From positions 1 through 25,434 of the forward strand of contig DQTM01000153.1 of the NCBI GenBank assembly GCA_015662785.1: a stretch of DNA of 25,434 nucleotides, read 5' to 3'. Position numbers and translations under genes: made by a program. A model generated the notes under the pieces. It saw only the letters and a program-made list of their open reading frames with translations. It ran no database searches and was not told the origin of the DNA. Positions 8,423-15,872 of the stretch are shown in pieces (position 1 is the first letter of the stretch; each line of letters begins with the position of its first letter). This DNA comes from Sulfurospirillum arcachonense (GTDB taxonomy: Bacteria; Campylobacterota; Campylobacteria; Campylobacterales; Sulfurospirillaceae).

Positions 8423-8515
8423 ATGAAAAGTCAAAGAGATTATTGGCAAAATTCAGTTAAATTAAAATCAATTTCAACAAATCTTAATATGATACCGTAT
8501 ATAATACCATTATGA
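8423..8515 (+). other. Short open frame (30 codons) ending on the toxin start codon; possible remnant or leader
   Basis: Between metX and the PIN gene a frame stays open from about 8336, without a normal start until ATG 8423, and ends with TGA at 8513-8515 overlapping the PIN gene's ATG. The translated stretch looks protein-like (polar and basic, for example KSQRDYWQNSVKLKS) but matches nothing I recognise, and no good ribosome binding site precedes ATG 8423. It could be the decayed 3' end of a gene lost when the toxin-antitoxin pair entered, a coupling leader, or chance. I see nothing else in the 8352-8511 gap apart from the -10 box at 8500-8505. Confidence 0.3.
8500..8505 (+). promoter_or_regulatory. 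TATAAT box 6 nt before the toxin ATG (candidate leaderless promoter)
   Basis: An exact TATAAT ends 6 nt before the A of the PIN gene's ATG, so the expected transcription start coincides with the start codon. No Shine-Dalgarno sequence is visible. The box lies between two direct ATACC repeats (8492-8496 and 8504-8508, 12 bp apart), which could be part of an operator for the RHH antitoxin. The repeat-as-operator idea is inference. Confidence 0.5.
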
Positions 8516-8931
8516 AAAATATAGTAATTGATACAAATGTGTTACTCTCGGCTTTTTATTCAAATAGAGGAGCTAGTTATAAGTTAATATCGTTGATTGA
8601 TAGTGCTAAGTTTAGAGTTAATATTTCGACTACGTTGATTTATGAGTATGAAGAGATATTGAAGTCAAAATCTAAGCTTGATGAGAAGCATATAGATTCA
8701 ATTTTAAACTATATTTGTAGAGTCGGTAAAAAAAATAGAATTTTTTATTTGTGGCGACCAAAACTAAAAGATACAGATGATGATTTTTTACTAGAACTTG
8801 CAGTAAAGTCAAATTCGATAATAGTAACATTAAATGGAAAAGATTTTAAGCCAGCTTGTGAATTTAACATAAAAGTTATGACTCCAAAAGAGTTTTTGCA
8901 ACATATAGGAGAGATACAATGCAAACTATGA
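8512..8931 (+). CDS. PIN-domain toxin (putative RNase, VapC-like/COG1569 type)
   Basis: This 139-aa PIN-fold protein is probably the ribonuclease toxin of a toxin-antitoxin pair. Acidic metal-binding positions are visible: Asp7 in VIDTNVLLSAF, a Glu in the EYEEIL helix, and the DTDDDF cluster near 84-89, with a late strand IIVTLNGKDF. The gene has no visible Shine-Dalgarno; its ATG lies 6 nt after TATAAT and overlaps the TGA of an upstream open frame. The last 13 bp overlap the antitoxin gene. It sits between metX and xseB in an otherwise housekeeping train, so the pair was probably gained horizontally. Unlike classical vapBC, the toxin comes first. Confidence 0.85.
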   Translation: MKNIVIDTNVLLSAFYSNRGASYKLISLIDSAKFRVNISTTLIYEYEEILKSKSKLDEKHIDSILNYICRVGKKNRIFYLWRPKLKDTDDDFLLELAVKSNSIIVTLNGKDFKPACEFNIKVMTPKEFLQHIGEIQCKL

Positions 8932-9155
8932 GTTTAAGAATGCCAGATTATTTGAAATCTGCTGTCAATGATGTTTGTAAAGGGGAAAAGATATCTTTGA
9001 ATCAGTTTATTATAAATGCTTTAAGTGAAAAAGTATCTGCTTTGCAGACTGTTGATATCATTGAAAGAAAAGCAAAAAATGCTTCAAAAGAGGATTTTTT
9101 ATGTGCCTTGGGTAAGATTCCAAGTAACGAGCCTTACGAGAACGATAAACTTTAG
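8919..9155 (+). CDS. Ribbon-helix-helix antitoxin (HicB-like RHH type)
   Basis: The 78-aa product starts with a ribbon-helix-helix DNA-binding segment (about residues 3-42: SLRMPDYLKSAV then EKISLNQFIINALSEKV), as in antitoxins often labelled HicB-family. The C-terminal half is charged and probably wraps the toxin. A strong AGGAG (8907-8911) lies 7 nt before the ATG, in contrast to the toxin, so antitoxin should be translated in excess. It overlaps the toxin gene by 13 bp. It likely represses its own promoter and neutralises the PIN toxin. Partnering is inferred from adjacency. Confidence 0.8.
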   Translation: MQTMSLRMPDYLKSAVNDVCKGEKISLNQFIINALSEKVSALQTVDIIERKAKNASKEDFLCALGKIPSNEPYENDKL

Positions 9156-9163
9156 GAAATATT

Positions 9164-9343
9164 ATGTCATTTGAAAAAAAACTAGAAGATGCTAAGAAGG
9201 TTTTAGAAGAGTTGAGTAACCCTGAAATTTCTTTGGCTGATGGTATGAAAAAGTATAAAGATGGGTTGAAGCTTTTGCAAGAGGCAACTAAGATGATTGA
9301 AGATGCAAAGCTCGAGTATACAACTTTGCAAGAGCAAAAATGA
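9164..9343 (+). CDS. xseB: Exodeoxyribonuclease VII small subunit-like protein
   Basis: This 59-aa, all-helical protein has the XseB pattern: FEKKLEDAKKVLEELSNPEISLADGM, spread over residues 3-28, followed by a helix YKDGLKLLQEA. XseB binds XseA to make exonuclease VII, which degrades single-stranded DNA. An AGGAA site lies 6 nt before the ATG. The stop overlaps the next start (ATGA, 9340-9343). It is too short for common ORF cut-offs and is easily missed. The same slot in Campylobacter jejuni holds a small coiled-coil protein, as I remember. xseA is not in the window. Confidence 0.8.
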   Translation: MSFEKKLEDAKKVLEELSNPEISLADGMKKYKDGLKLLQEATKMIEDAKLEYTTLQEQK

Positions 9344-10134
9344 AAATAGCCGCTCTTCAGCTCTCGACTTTACCTATGAGTAGTTCTAAATTGGATTACT
9401 ATTTTCGTATTTGTAAGAAAAAAGATGTTGAGCTAATGCTACTTAGTGAGTATGCACTCAATAGTTTTTTTAAAGAGTTAGAGACTACTCCAATAAGTAT
9501 GATAAAAGAGCAGTCAAATCATAAGATAAACGCTTTAAAAGAGTTATGTGCAAAGTACGATATAAGTGTAGTAGCTCCTATCGTACATGTAAAGGGCAAA
9601 TCTCTTTATAAATCGACTGCTAAGTTTACTCCTAAGTCTGTTTCGTACTATGACCAACAGTTTCTTATAAACTATAAACATTGGAATGAAGAGAAGTTTT
9701 TTGACAATGAGCCAAGTGAATTTAATCTGCCATCATTTAACATTGATGGAGTAAAGTTTGGAGTTATCAATGGCTTTGAATTGCACTTCGATATTGCTTT
9801 TAGTCAAGTTATGAAGAAGGGAATTGATGTACTATTGTGTCCATCAGCATCAACTTTTGATTCATCTGCTCGTTGGATAGAGTTACTAAAAATGAGAGCT
9901 TTCACAAATAGTGTTTATATTTTGCGTTCAAATCGTGTTGGAGCGTACAAAGATGGCGATGAAGAGTGGAAGTTTTACGGACATAGTAATCTTGTATCTC
10001 CTTGGGGTGAAGTAGAACTTACTTTAGGAAGTCATGAAGAGATACTTATAGTTGATATCTTAAAAGATGAAGTAAATGAAGCAAGAAAGAGTTGGGGTTG
10101 GAAAAAAGCACTTAGTAAAAGGGATATAATATGA
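9340..10134 (+). CDS. Nitrilase-fold (carbon-nitrogen hydrolase family) protein with altered active site
   Basis: The 264-aa length and strand order match the CN-hydrolase superfamily, which cleaves non-peptide C-N bonds with a Glu-Lys-Cys triad. Glu37 (LLSEYAL) fits the first catalytic Glu and Glu117 (WNEEKFF) the second. The usual YxK is YDQ (Gln106), and the usual nucleophile position (GVxICYD) reads FGVINGFELHFD, placing Gly145 where Cys should be. Cys167 (LLCPSAS) sits at the later conserved strand, not at the nucleophile. By eye alignment, two of three catalytic residues are therefore missing, suggesting a pseudoenzyme or a changed chemistry. It overlaps xseB and the E1-like gene by 4 bp each. 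I do not assign a substrate. Confidence 0.82.
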   Translation: MKIAALQLSTLPMSSSKLDYYFRICKKKDVELMLLSEYALNSFFKELETTPISMIKEQSNHKINALKELCAKYDISVVAPIVHVKGKSLYKSTAKFTPKSVSYYDQQFLINYKHWNEEKFFDNEPSEFNLPSFNIDGVKFGVINGFELHFDIAFSQVMKKGIDVLLCPSASTFDSSARWIELLKMRAFTNSVYILRSNRVGAYKDGDEEWKFYGHSNLVSPWGEVELTLGSHEEILIVDILKDEVNEARKSWGWKKALSKRDII

Positions 10135-10802
10135 TGGAATTTTTTCATAGACAGGTACAGCTTTGGGGTGAAGATACTCAAAAATCTTTACAAGATAAAA
10201 CGATTGTTATTATAGGTTGTGGGGGATTAGGAAGTTCTTTGGCAATTGGGCTTGGTGCAACTGGTATAGGTCATATTCATTTAGTGGATTTTGATGAAGT
10301 TAGTGTTCATAACATACATCGTCAAATTGCTTTTAAAGTAGGTGATGAAGGTAAATTCAAATCTGAAATAGTTGGTAAACTTGTTAAAGACAGATGTCCA
10401 TTTGTAAAAACTACTGTACATGTAAACAGTTTTGAAGAGTTTGCAAAAAAAGGCATAAAGGTTGATTTGATTTTAGATGGAACAGACAATCTTCCAGTGC
10501 GTGCTGAAATAGACAAGTACGCTAAAAAAGTAAATACTCCGTGGATATACGGTTCAGTTGAAGCTTTCAACGGACAAGTATGTTTCTTTGAAAAAAGCGG
10601 TTTTGGAGCATTTAAAATAAAAAAGAAAACTCCAGCAGGAATTGCCGCTCCTATAGTGATGCACATAGCATCTTTACAAGCAAACTTAGCACTTCGTTAC
10701 CTCGCAGGTCTTAGTGTTAAAAAAGACTTTTTATATTACCTCTATATAAATGATGAGGGAGAGTTAATAACTCAAAAATTTGGAATGCCAAAGGAAAACT
10801 AG
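10131..10802 (+). CDS. E1-like ATP-dependent adenylyltransferase (MoeB/ThiF/HesA family)
   Basis: The 223-aa protein has the Rossmann glycine motif IIGCGGLGSS (27-36), Asp53 (LVDFDEV), the finger Arg64 (HRQIAF) and the Mg/ATP aspartate in DGTDN (116-120). Such enzymes adenylate the C-terminal glycine of ubiquitin-like sulfur carriers (MoaD, ThiS) in molybdopterin or thiamine synthesis. The paired CxxC zinc motifs of MoeB/ThiF are absent; the only cysteines are 30, 89 and 151. A strong AAAGGGA site precedes the ATGATG start, which overlaps the nitrilase-like stop (ATGA). No sulfur-carrier gene is nearby, so partner and pathway are open. Confidence 0.85.
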   Translation: MMEFFHRQVQLWGEDTQKSLQDKTIVIIGCGGLGSSLAIGLGATGIGHIHLVDFDEVSVHNIHRQIAFKVGDEGKFKSEIVGKLVKDRCPFVKTTVHVNSFEEFAKKGIKVDLILDGTDNLPVRAEIDKYAKKVNTPWIYGSVEAFNGQVCFFEKSGFGAFKIKKKTPAGIAAPIVMHIASLQANLALRYLAGLSVKKDFLYYLYINDEGELITQKFGMPKEN

Positions 10803-10804
10803 AA

Positions 10805-11935
10805 TTGAAATTTGAACCGTATCCATTTGAAAAACTAACAAATTTACTAAGAGGGCTAGTACCCTCTTCAGATTTTGAACCGTGTGCTTTAACTATAGGA
10901 GAACCTCAGTTTGAGACTCCTTTATTTATACAAGAGGAACTTAAAAATAGTAGTAACTTATTAAACAAGTACCCAAAAACATCAGGCGAGAGTTATCTGA
11001 GAGATGCACAAAAATCTTTTGTTAAAAATAGATTTAACGTAGTCTTGAGCGATAGTGAGATAATCCCTACTTTTGGAACTCGTGAAGTGCTTTTTAACTT
11101 TCCTCAGTTTCTTCTTTTTGATGTAAAAGAGCCTGTTATCGCTTATACTAACCCTTTTTATCAGATTTACGAGGGAGCAGCAAAGGCTTGTAAGGCTGAA
11201 GTTGTTTATCTTGATTTAACAAAAAAGAATGGTTTTAAGCCTGATATCGGTTTAGAAAAATTAAAAGATGCCAATTTGGTGATTTTGAATTTTCCAAACA
11301 ATCCTACTGCGTCAACTTTGAGTATTGATGAGCTTGGAGAGTGGGTGAAACTAGCACTAAAGTATGATTTTGTTTTGTTAAATGACGAGTGTTATAGTGA
11401 ACTCTACTGTGATGAAAAACCAGTTTCTTTACTAGAAGCTAGTTTACATGTAGACAATAATAGCTTCAAAAATGTATTAGTTATAAACTCGGTTTCAAAA
11501 AGAAGTTCAGCTCCTGGTCTTCGCTCTGGTTTTATAGCTGGAGATGAAACTATTTTAAAAGAGTATATGAAATACAGAACTTATGTTGGGGCTGCAACGC
11601 CGTTACCACTTCAAAAAGCATCAGCAGCTGCTTGGAGTGATGAGGTACATGTAGAGCTTTCCAGAGAAGTTTATAAAAAGAATTTAGAGTTAGCGAGTGA
11701 AATTTTAGGTGTCAAAAGAAGCGAAGCAACTTTTTATGTTTGGCTTGAAGTTGATGATGAATTGGAGTTTACAAAAGGGCTTTATGAAGCAAAAAATGTG
11801 AAAGTTTTACCTGGTAGTTTCCTTGGACGTGAGGGAATAGGACGTGCTTATGTTCGTATAGCACTTGTCGAGAATAGTAAAAAAACCAAAGAGGTTTTGA
11901 CTCGTATAGGTGATTTTATAAAGGCACAAATATGA
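10805..11935 (+). CDS. PLP-dependent aminotransferase, probable succinyldiaminopimelate transaminase (DapC-like)
   Basis: This 376-aa fold-type I (class I/II) aminotransferase has FPNNPT (164-169), cofactor-binding Asp194 (LLNDECYSE), the Schiff-base lysine Lys232 in NSVSKRSS and the downstream arginine in APGLRSGF. It starts at TTG, 3 nt after the previous stop, with AAAGGA 8 nt upstream. In epsilonproteobacteria this type is commonly annotated as the N-succinyl-LL-2,6-diaminopimelate aminotransferase of lysine/meso-DAP synthesis. dapE lies 5 kb downstream and murC is adjacent, which fits that role. Class is certain; the exact substrate is inference. Confidence 0.85.
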   Translation: MKFEPYPFEKLTNLLRGLVPSSDFEPCALTIGEPQFETPLFIQEELKNSSNLLNKYPKTSGESYLRDAQKSFVKNRFNVVLSDSEIIPTFGTREVLFNFPQFLLFDVKEPVIAYTNPFYQIYEGAAKACKAEVVYLDLTKKNGFKPDIGLEKLKDANLVILNFPNNPTASTLSIDELGEWVKLALKYDFVLLNDECYSELYCDEKPVSLLEASLHVDNNSFKNVLVINSVSKRSSAPGLRSGFIAGDETILKEYMKYRTYVGAATPLPLQKASAAAWSDEVHVELSREVYKKNLELASEILGVKRSEATFYVWLEVDDELEFTKGLYEAKNVKVLPGSFLGREGIGRAYVRIALVENSKKTKEVLTRIGDFIKAQI

Positions 11936-12015
11936 TAAATTCTTTGCAAAGCAAAAGCTTCAGTGAGAGGAATTTAGCTTGGACTTGGTTCAAGCTAAAG
12001 GAGAAGTTAATATGA
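11932..12015 (+). CDS. Possible 27-aa ORF bridging the aminotransferase and murC
   Basis: A 28-codon frame begins with ATG overlapping the aminotransferase stop (ATGA, 11932-11935) and ends with TGA overlapping the murC ATG (ATGA, 12012-12015). The peptide starts MINSLQSKSFSER and is rich in aromatic and basic residues towards its end (AWTWFKLKEKL). It has no hydrophobic segment or known motif. No separate ribosome binding site is obvious, so it would depend on termination-reinitiation. It may serve only to carry ribosomes through the hairpin at 11973-11999 into murC. It could also be chance, since the gap is only 76 bp. Confidence 0.4.
   Translation: MINSLQSKSFSERNLAWTWFKLKEKLI
11973..11999 (+). 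promoter_or_regulatory. Hairpin abutting the murC ribosome binding site
   Basis: TTTAGCTTG (11973-11981) and CAAGCTAAA (11991-11999) form a perfect 9-bp stem with a 9-nt loop. The 3' arm runs directly into GGAG, so the murC Shine-Dalgarno AAAGGAG shares its A residues with the stem. No T-run follows, so it is not a typical terminator. Control of murC translation, opened by ribosomes translating the 27-codon ORF, is an inference. Confidence 0.5.
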
Positions 12016-13307
12016 AAAAAATCCATTTTGTAGGCATTGGTGGAATTGGGCTTTCTGCGTTAGCACGTTATCTAAAAAAAGAGAACTATTCTGTTGGCGG
12101 TTCAGATATAAGAGAGACTAAGATAACTAAGTGCTTAGTGAGGGAAGGTATAGATGTATGTGTTCCTCACTGCCCTGAGGTTATTAAAGACCAAGATATA
12201 GTTATATACTCAGCAGCTGTGAAAGACGATAATATTGAATTAGTTGAAGCTAGAAAAAGAGGAATTGTAACTCTTTCTCGCAAAGATGCTTTGCCGTTTA
12301 TACTCAAAGATAAGAGAGTGTTTTCAGTTGCAGGTGCTCATGGAAAAAGTACAACAAGTGCAATTTTAGCAAGCATGGTTGATGGCTCAGTCATCATAGG
12401 AGCTGAAAGCAAGCAGTTTGATACAAATATGTTTTATAGACAAAGTAACAATATAATTTTTGAAGCAGATGAGAGTGATTCTAGTTTTCTAAACTCTAAT
12501 CCGTATATTGCAATTGTCACAAATGCAGAGCCTGAGCATATGGAATACTATAACTATGACTATGACAAATTTTATGATGCATATAGAACATTTTTAAAGA
12601 GTGCTACTATAAGAGTTATAAATGCAGAAGATGAGTTTTTGAGTACGCTTGATGATATGGATGCGATTCGTCTTTACCCTAGTCGTGATATAACTGAACT
12701 CAAAACTGTACTGAAAAATGGTGAGCCATATACTTCATTTATATTAAAAGATTTAGGTCATTTTGAAGTGTGGGGGATTGGTGAGCATATCGCTCTTGAT
12801 GCATCTTTGGCTATTTTAGCAAGTATAAACGATATAGATTTAGAGAGTACTCGCGAGAAGATTAAAAACTATCGTGGTATAAAAAAGAGATTTGACATAC
12901 TTACAAAAAAAGAAGGCTATGCACTTATAGATGACTATGGACATCATCCAACAGAGATAAAAGCAACAATGAACTCTGCTAAAGTTTATGCAGATTTACT
13001 TCACCTTGATAAGATAACAGCTATTTGGCAACCGCATAAATATTCACGTACTATTGATAACCTTGCTGGGTTTGTAGAGTGCTTTAAGGGTGTTGATGAG
13101 CTTATCATCATGCCTGTTTGGAGTGCTGGAGAAGAAAAACGAGATATAGATTTCGTAAAAGAGTTTAAAAAATACAGTCCTGAATTCATTGGAAAACTAA
13201 CAAGAGTTGGGGATTTTATAGATTTGGATAATTCTAAAAAACTAGATCACGGTCTAGTCATTGGCTTTGGTGCTGGTGATATAACATATCAATTAAGGGG
13301 TGCTTAG
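12012..13307 (+). CDS. murC: UDP-N-acetylmuramate--L-alanine ligase
   Basis: MurC adds the first peptide residue, L-Ala, to UDP-MurNAc in cytosolic peptidoglycan precursor synthesis. The N-terminal Rossmann motif is GIGGIGLSALA (8-18), the ATP-binding P-loop is AGAHGKSTT (107-115), and the central domain has EADESDSSF and NAEPEHMEYY. The C-terminal domain carries YGHHPTEIKAT. I choose ATG 12012 (AAAGGAG upstream, start at the family's conserved MKKIHFVGIGG) over the in-frame TTG at 11979, giving 431 aa. The stop overlaps the GTG of the next gene by one base. Confidence 0.96.
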   Translation: MKKIHFVGIGGIGLSALARYLKKENYSVGGSDIRETKITKCLVREGIDVCVPHCPEVIKDQDIVIYSAAVKDDNIELVEARKRGIVTLSRKDALPFILKDKRVFSVAGAHGKSTTSAILASMVDGSVIIGAESKQFDTNMFYRQSNNIIFEADESDSSFLNSNPYIAIVTNAEPEHMEYYNYDYDKFYDAYRTFLKSATIRVINAEDEFLSTLDDMDAIRLYPSRDITELKTVLKNGEPYTSFILKDLGHFEVWGIGEHIALDASLAILASINDIDLESTREKIKNYRGIKKRFDILTKKEGYALIDDYGHHPTEIKATMNSAKVYADLLHLDKITAIWQPHKYSRTIDNLAGFVECFKGVDELIIMPVWSAGEEKRDIDFVKEFKKYSPEFIGKLTRVGDFIDLDNSKKLDHGLVIGFGAGDITYQLRGA

Positions 13308-13648
13308 TGCAAATTGTACTTTTTCTAATATTTATTCTTTTGGTTCTATTAGTGGTTGTGAGTAAAAACAATTCTTTTTCAAAAAATCAGAAGATTGTAG
13401 TAACAAGTGTTATAACTGTATTTGCTATAGGAATATACATTTACGAGAGTAGTGTAGGCAACAATGCAGAGTATAACCGTGACATGGTCAATGCTTTTAG
13501 ACAAGGAAAAACTCTTACATGTAAAGAGTATAAAGTAAACAAAGAGAAATTTTTATATATAAGTGGCACACAAACTTTCATGCCAAAATCGAGCGAAACA
13601 ACTCTTACAGGAGTTATTGTAAAAGTCTCTACATGTAAAGCAGATTAA
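13307..13648 (+). CDS. Small membrane protein with two hydrophobic segments (113 aa)
   Basis: The gene starts at GTG overlapping the murC stop (TAGTG), with AAGGGG 6 nt before it, and its stop overlaps the mutS2 ATG (TAATG). Hydrophobic segments lie at about residues 3-18 and 29-47. A soluble tail of about 65 residues follows, with two cysteines (72 and 110) that could pair if the tail is outside the cytosol. Both cysteines are encoded within copies of TACATGTA. A short integral membrane protein sits between murC and mutS2 in Campylobacter jejuni too (Cj1053c, from memory). I recognise no domain and assign no function. Confidence 0.8.
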   Translation: MQIVLFLIFILLVLLVVVSKNNSFSKNQKIVVTSVITVFAIGIYIYESSVGNNAEYNRDMVNAFRQGKTLTCKEYKVNKEKFLYISGTQTFMPKSSETTLTGVIVKVSTCKAD

Positions 13649-15855
13649 TGGATAAACTTTTAGCACAACTTGATTTACAAGAGTACGTTTCTTCTTACGA
13701 GAACTACCTTGCACGAAAAAAACCTCTCTTTTTAGAGGGGGATATTCATCTTCACCATAAACTTATACGTGAACTTTTTAATCATCAAAGTATAAAACCA
13801 ATTCCTGAACTCATGAGTCTAGACCGCTCAATTTCAGTTATGCAAAAAAGTGGAGTTTTAAGACTTGAAGAGATATATGCTTATGTCAAAATTATAAACT
13901 ATTTTTCATACTTAAAAAAAGCACTTTTGAGTGACGGTTTGTCTAAGTGGATGGAAAAGATAGTTGTACCAGAAAACCTTTTTGACATATGTAACTACTT
14001 CAACGATAAGGGTGAGTTTAAAGACTCTATTGATGAAACTTTTGAGTCTATTAGTAAAAGTCTACACCATATAAAAGAAGATATGCGACAAGCACTTAGA
14101 CGAACAATGAGTGGACAAAAGATAAGCACTTATCTTGTAGACCGTCAAGTTCACTATATAAACAATCAAGAGGCACTTCTTCTTCGTGGTGGTTTTAACC
14201 ATGTCATAAAAGGGAGTGTTGTTGGACGAAGTAGTAGTGGATTTTTTTACGTTACTCCTGAGAACATAACAAAGTTAAGGTCAAAACAGAATGATTTGTT
14301 GGCAAAAAAAGAGGAGTTGATTTACGAGTATTGTAAGTCAATTTCGACTACATTTACAAAGAGTCTATTTTTTCTAAAGTTTATCAATAGAGAGTTTGAT
14401 AGGTTCGATGCTTATCAAGCAAGGGTTAGTTTTGCAAAAGATAGAGAGATGGAGTTTGTACTACCAAAGAAGAGTCGTGAAATCAAACTAGAGAAGTTTT
14501 CACACCCAGCTCTTAGTGATCCAAAACCAATAAGTTTAGATTTTTCTAAACAGGTTTTGATGATAACAGGTGTAAATGCTGGTGGTAAAACCATGCTTTT
14601 AAAATCAATACTAAGTGCGGCATTTCTTTCAAAGTATCTTCTTCCTATGCACATAGATTCACAAAAATCGACAATAGGCTCGTTTAAAGAGCTATTTGCC
14701 ATACTTGACGACCCTCAAAATGTAAAAAATGATATATCGACCTTTGCAGGTCGTATGACTCAGTTTGCAGGGCTTTTTGGCAAGCACGGAACTTTGGTTG
14801 GTGTTGATGAGATAGAGCTTGGAACTGATGCGGATGAGGCTGCGAGTCTTTTTAAAGTAATCATTGAAAAGCTTATTGATCGTGATATGAAGATAGTTAT
14901 AACAACTCACCACAAAAGACTAGCTTCACTTCTTGCAACTAACGAGCAAGTTGAACTTTTAGCTGCTATTTATGATGAGAAGAACCAGATACCAACTTAC
15001 GGTTTTTTACAAGGAACTATTGGTAAAAGTTATGCGTTTGAGACAGCTTTGAGGTATGGTGTTCCTGCTACTTTGGTAAGAGAAGCGAGAGAAGTTTATG
15101 GAGATGACAAAGAAAAACTCAATGAGCTTATTCAAAAGAATATAGATTTAGAACTTAAAATGAGGGAACAATCTTCTAAGTTAGAGCATGAACTTGATGA
15201 TATAAAACGATTAAAAATAAACTTAAAAGATGAAAAAGAACAGCACAAAGATGAGTTTGATTCATTAAAATCAAAGATGAATTTTGAGTACACAAAAGCT
15301 ATAAAAGAGGCAAAAGATGCCATCAAAACAAAAGACTCTAAAGAGGCTCACCGTCATCTAAACAAAGCTCACGAGTACAAAAAAGCTACACATAAACCTC
15401 AAGAAAATATGCAAACTCCAATTCCACTTAAAGTCGGTGATACAATTAAATACAGTGGTTCTCGTGGACTTTTGAAGAGTATCAAAAAGAATCAAGCTAC
15501 TATAGAGTGCGATGGCATAACTCTTAGAGTTCCATTAGATTCACTTAAAAGAAGTGGCACTATGCCAAAAAAGTTACCCAAAACAAGAGTAACTATTTCA
15601 AAAGAAAATGCAAACTCAACTGTGGTTTTAGACCTTCATGGTCAACGCGGAGTTGAAGCAGTAGAAAACCTAGATAAGTTTATATCAGATGCACTAATAA
15701 ATGGTTATGAAGAGTTACATATATATCATGGTATTGGTACCGGAAAATTGGCTTATGCAGTGCGTGAGTTTTTAAAAATACACCCTAGTGTTGTAAGTTT
15801 TTGTGATGCACCACCGAACAGAGGTGGTTTTGGGGCAACTTTAGTAAAATTGTAA
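13648..15855 (+). CDS. mutS2: Endonuclease MutS2
   Basis: The 735-aa MutS2-family ATPase lacks the mismatch-recognition domain of MutS. The core/clamp region (about 1-290) is followed by the ATPase domain with Walker A TGVNAGGKT (307-315), STFAGRMTQFA near 364-374, Walker B LVGVDEIELGT near 383 and TTHHKRL near 419. A charged coiled coil covers about 480-590. The C-terminal Smr nuclease domain (about 655-735) shows VVLDLHGQRG and HGIGTGKLA. The family suppresses homologous recombination and, in some bacteria, rescues collided ribosomes. The gene overlaps the upstream stop and closes the long gene train. Confidence 0.95.
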   Translation: MDKLLAQLDLQEYVSSYENYLARKKPLFLEGDIHLHHKLIRELFNHQSIKPIPELMSLDRSISVMQKSGVLRLEEIYAYVKIINYFSYLKKALLSDGLSKWMEKIVVPENLFDICNYFNDKGEFKDSIDETFESISKSLHHIKEDMRQALRRTMSGQKISTYLVDRQVHYINNQEALLLRGGFNHVIKGSVVGRSSSGFFYVTPENITKLRSKQNDLLAKKEELIYEYCKSISTTFTKSLFFLKFINREFDRFDAYQARVSFAKDREMEFVLPKKSREIKLEKFSHPALSDPKPISLDFSKQVLMITGVNAGGKTMLLKSILSAAFLSKYLLPMHIDSQKSTIGSFKELFAILDDPQNVKNDISTFAGRMTQFAGLFGKHGTLVGVDEIELGTDADEAASLFKVIIEKLIDRDMKIVITTHHKRLASLLATNEQVELLAAIYDEKNQIPTYGFLQGTIGKSYAFETALRYGVPATLVREAREVYGDDKEKLNELIQKNIDLELKMREQSSKLEHELDDIKRLKINLKDEKEQHKDEFDSLKSKMNFEYTKAIKEAKDAIKTKDSKEAHRHLNKAHEYKKATHKPQENMQTPIPLKVGDTIKYSGSRGLLKSIKKNQATIECDGITLRVPLDSLKRSGTMPKKLPKTRVTISKENANSTVVLDLHGQRGVEAVENLDKFISDALINGYEELHIYHGIGTGKLAYAVREFLKIHPSVVSFCDAPPNRGGFGATLVKL

Positions 15856-15872
15856 TCTTGTTCTTTTTTGTG

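Noticed and set aside
8919..9155. Assigning the pair as true hicAB
   Set aside because: The partner is a PIN protein, not the small double-stranded-RNA-binding-fold HicA; only the RHH part resembles HicB-type antitoxins.
11979..12011. TTG start giving MurC 11 extra residues
   Set aside because: It lies inside the hairpin; ATG 12012 has AAAGGAG and matches the family N-terminus.
15810..15831. Hairpin ACCACC/GGTGGT followed by TTT near the end of mutS2, terminator-like
   Set aside because: It encodes the conserved PPNRGGFG motif of the Smr domain and the T-run is only three long, so coding constraint explains it.
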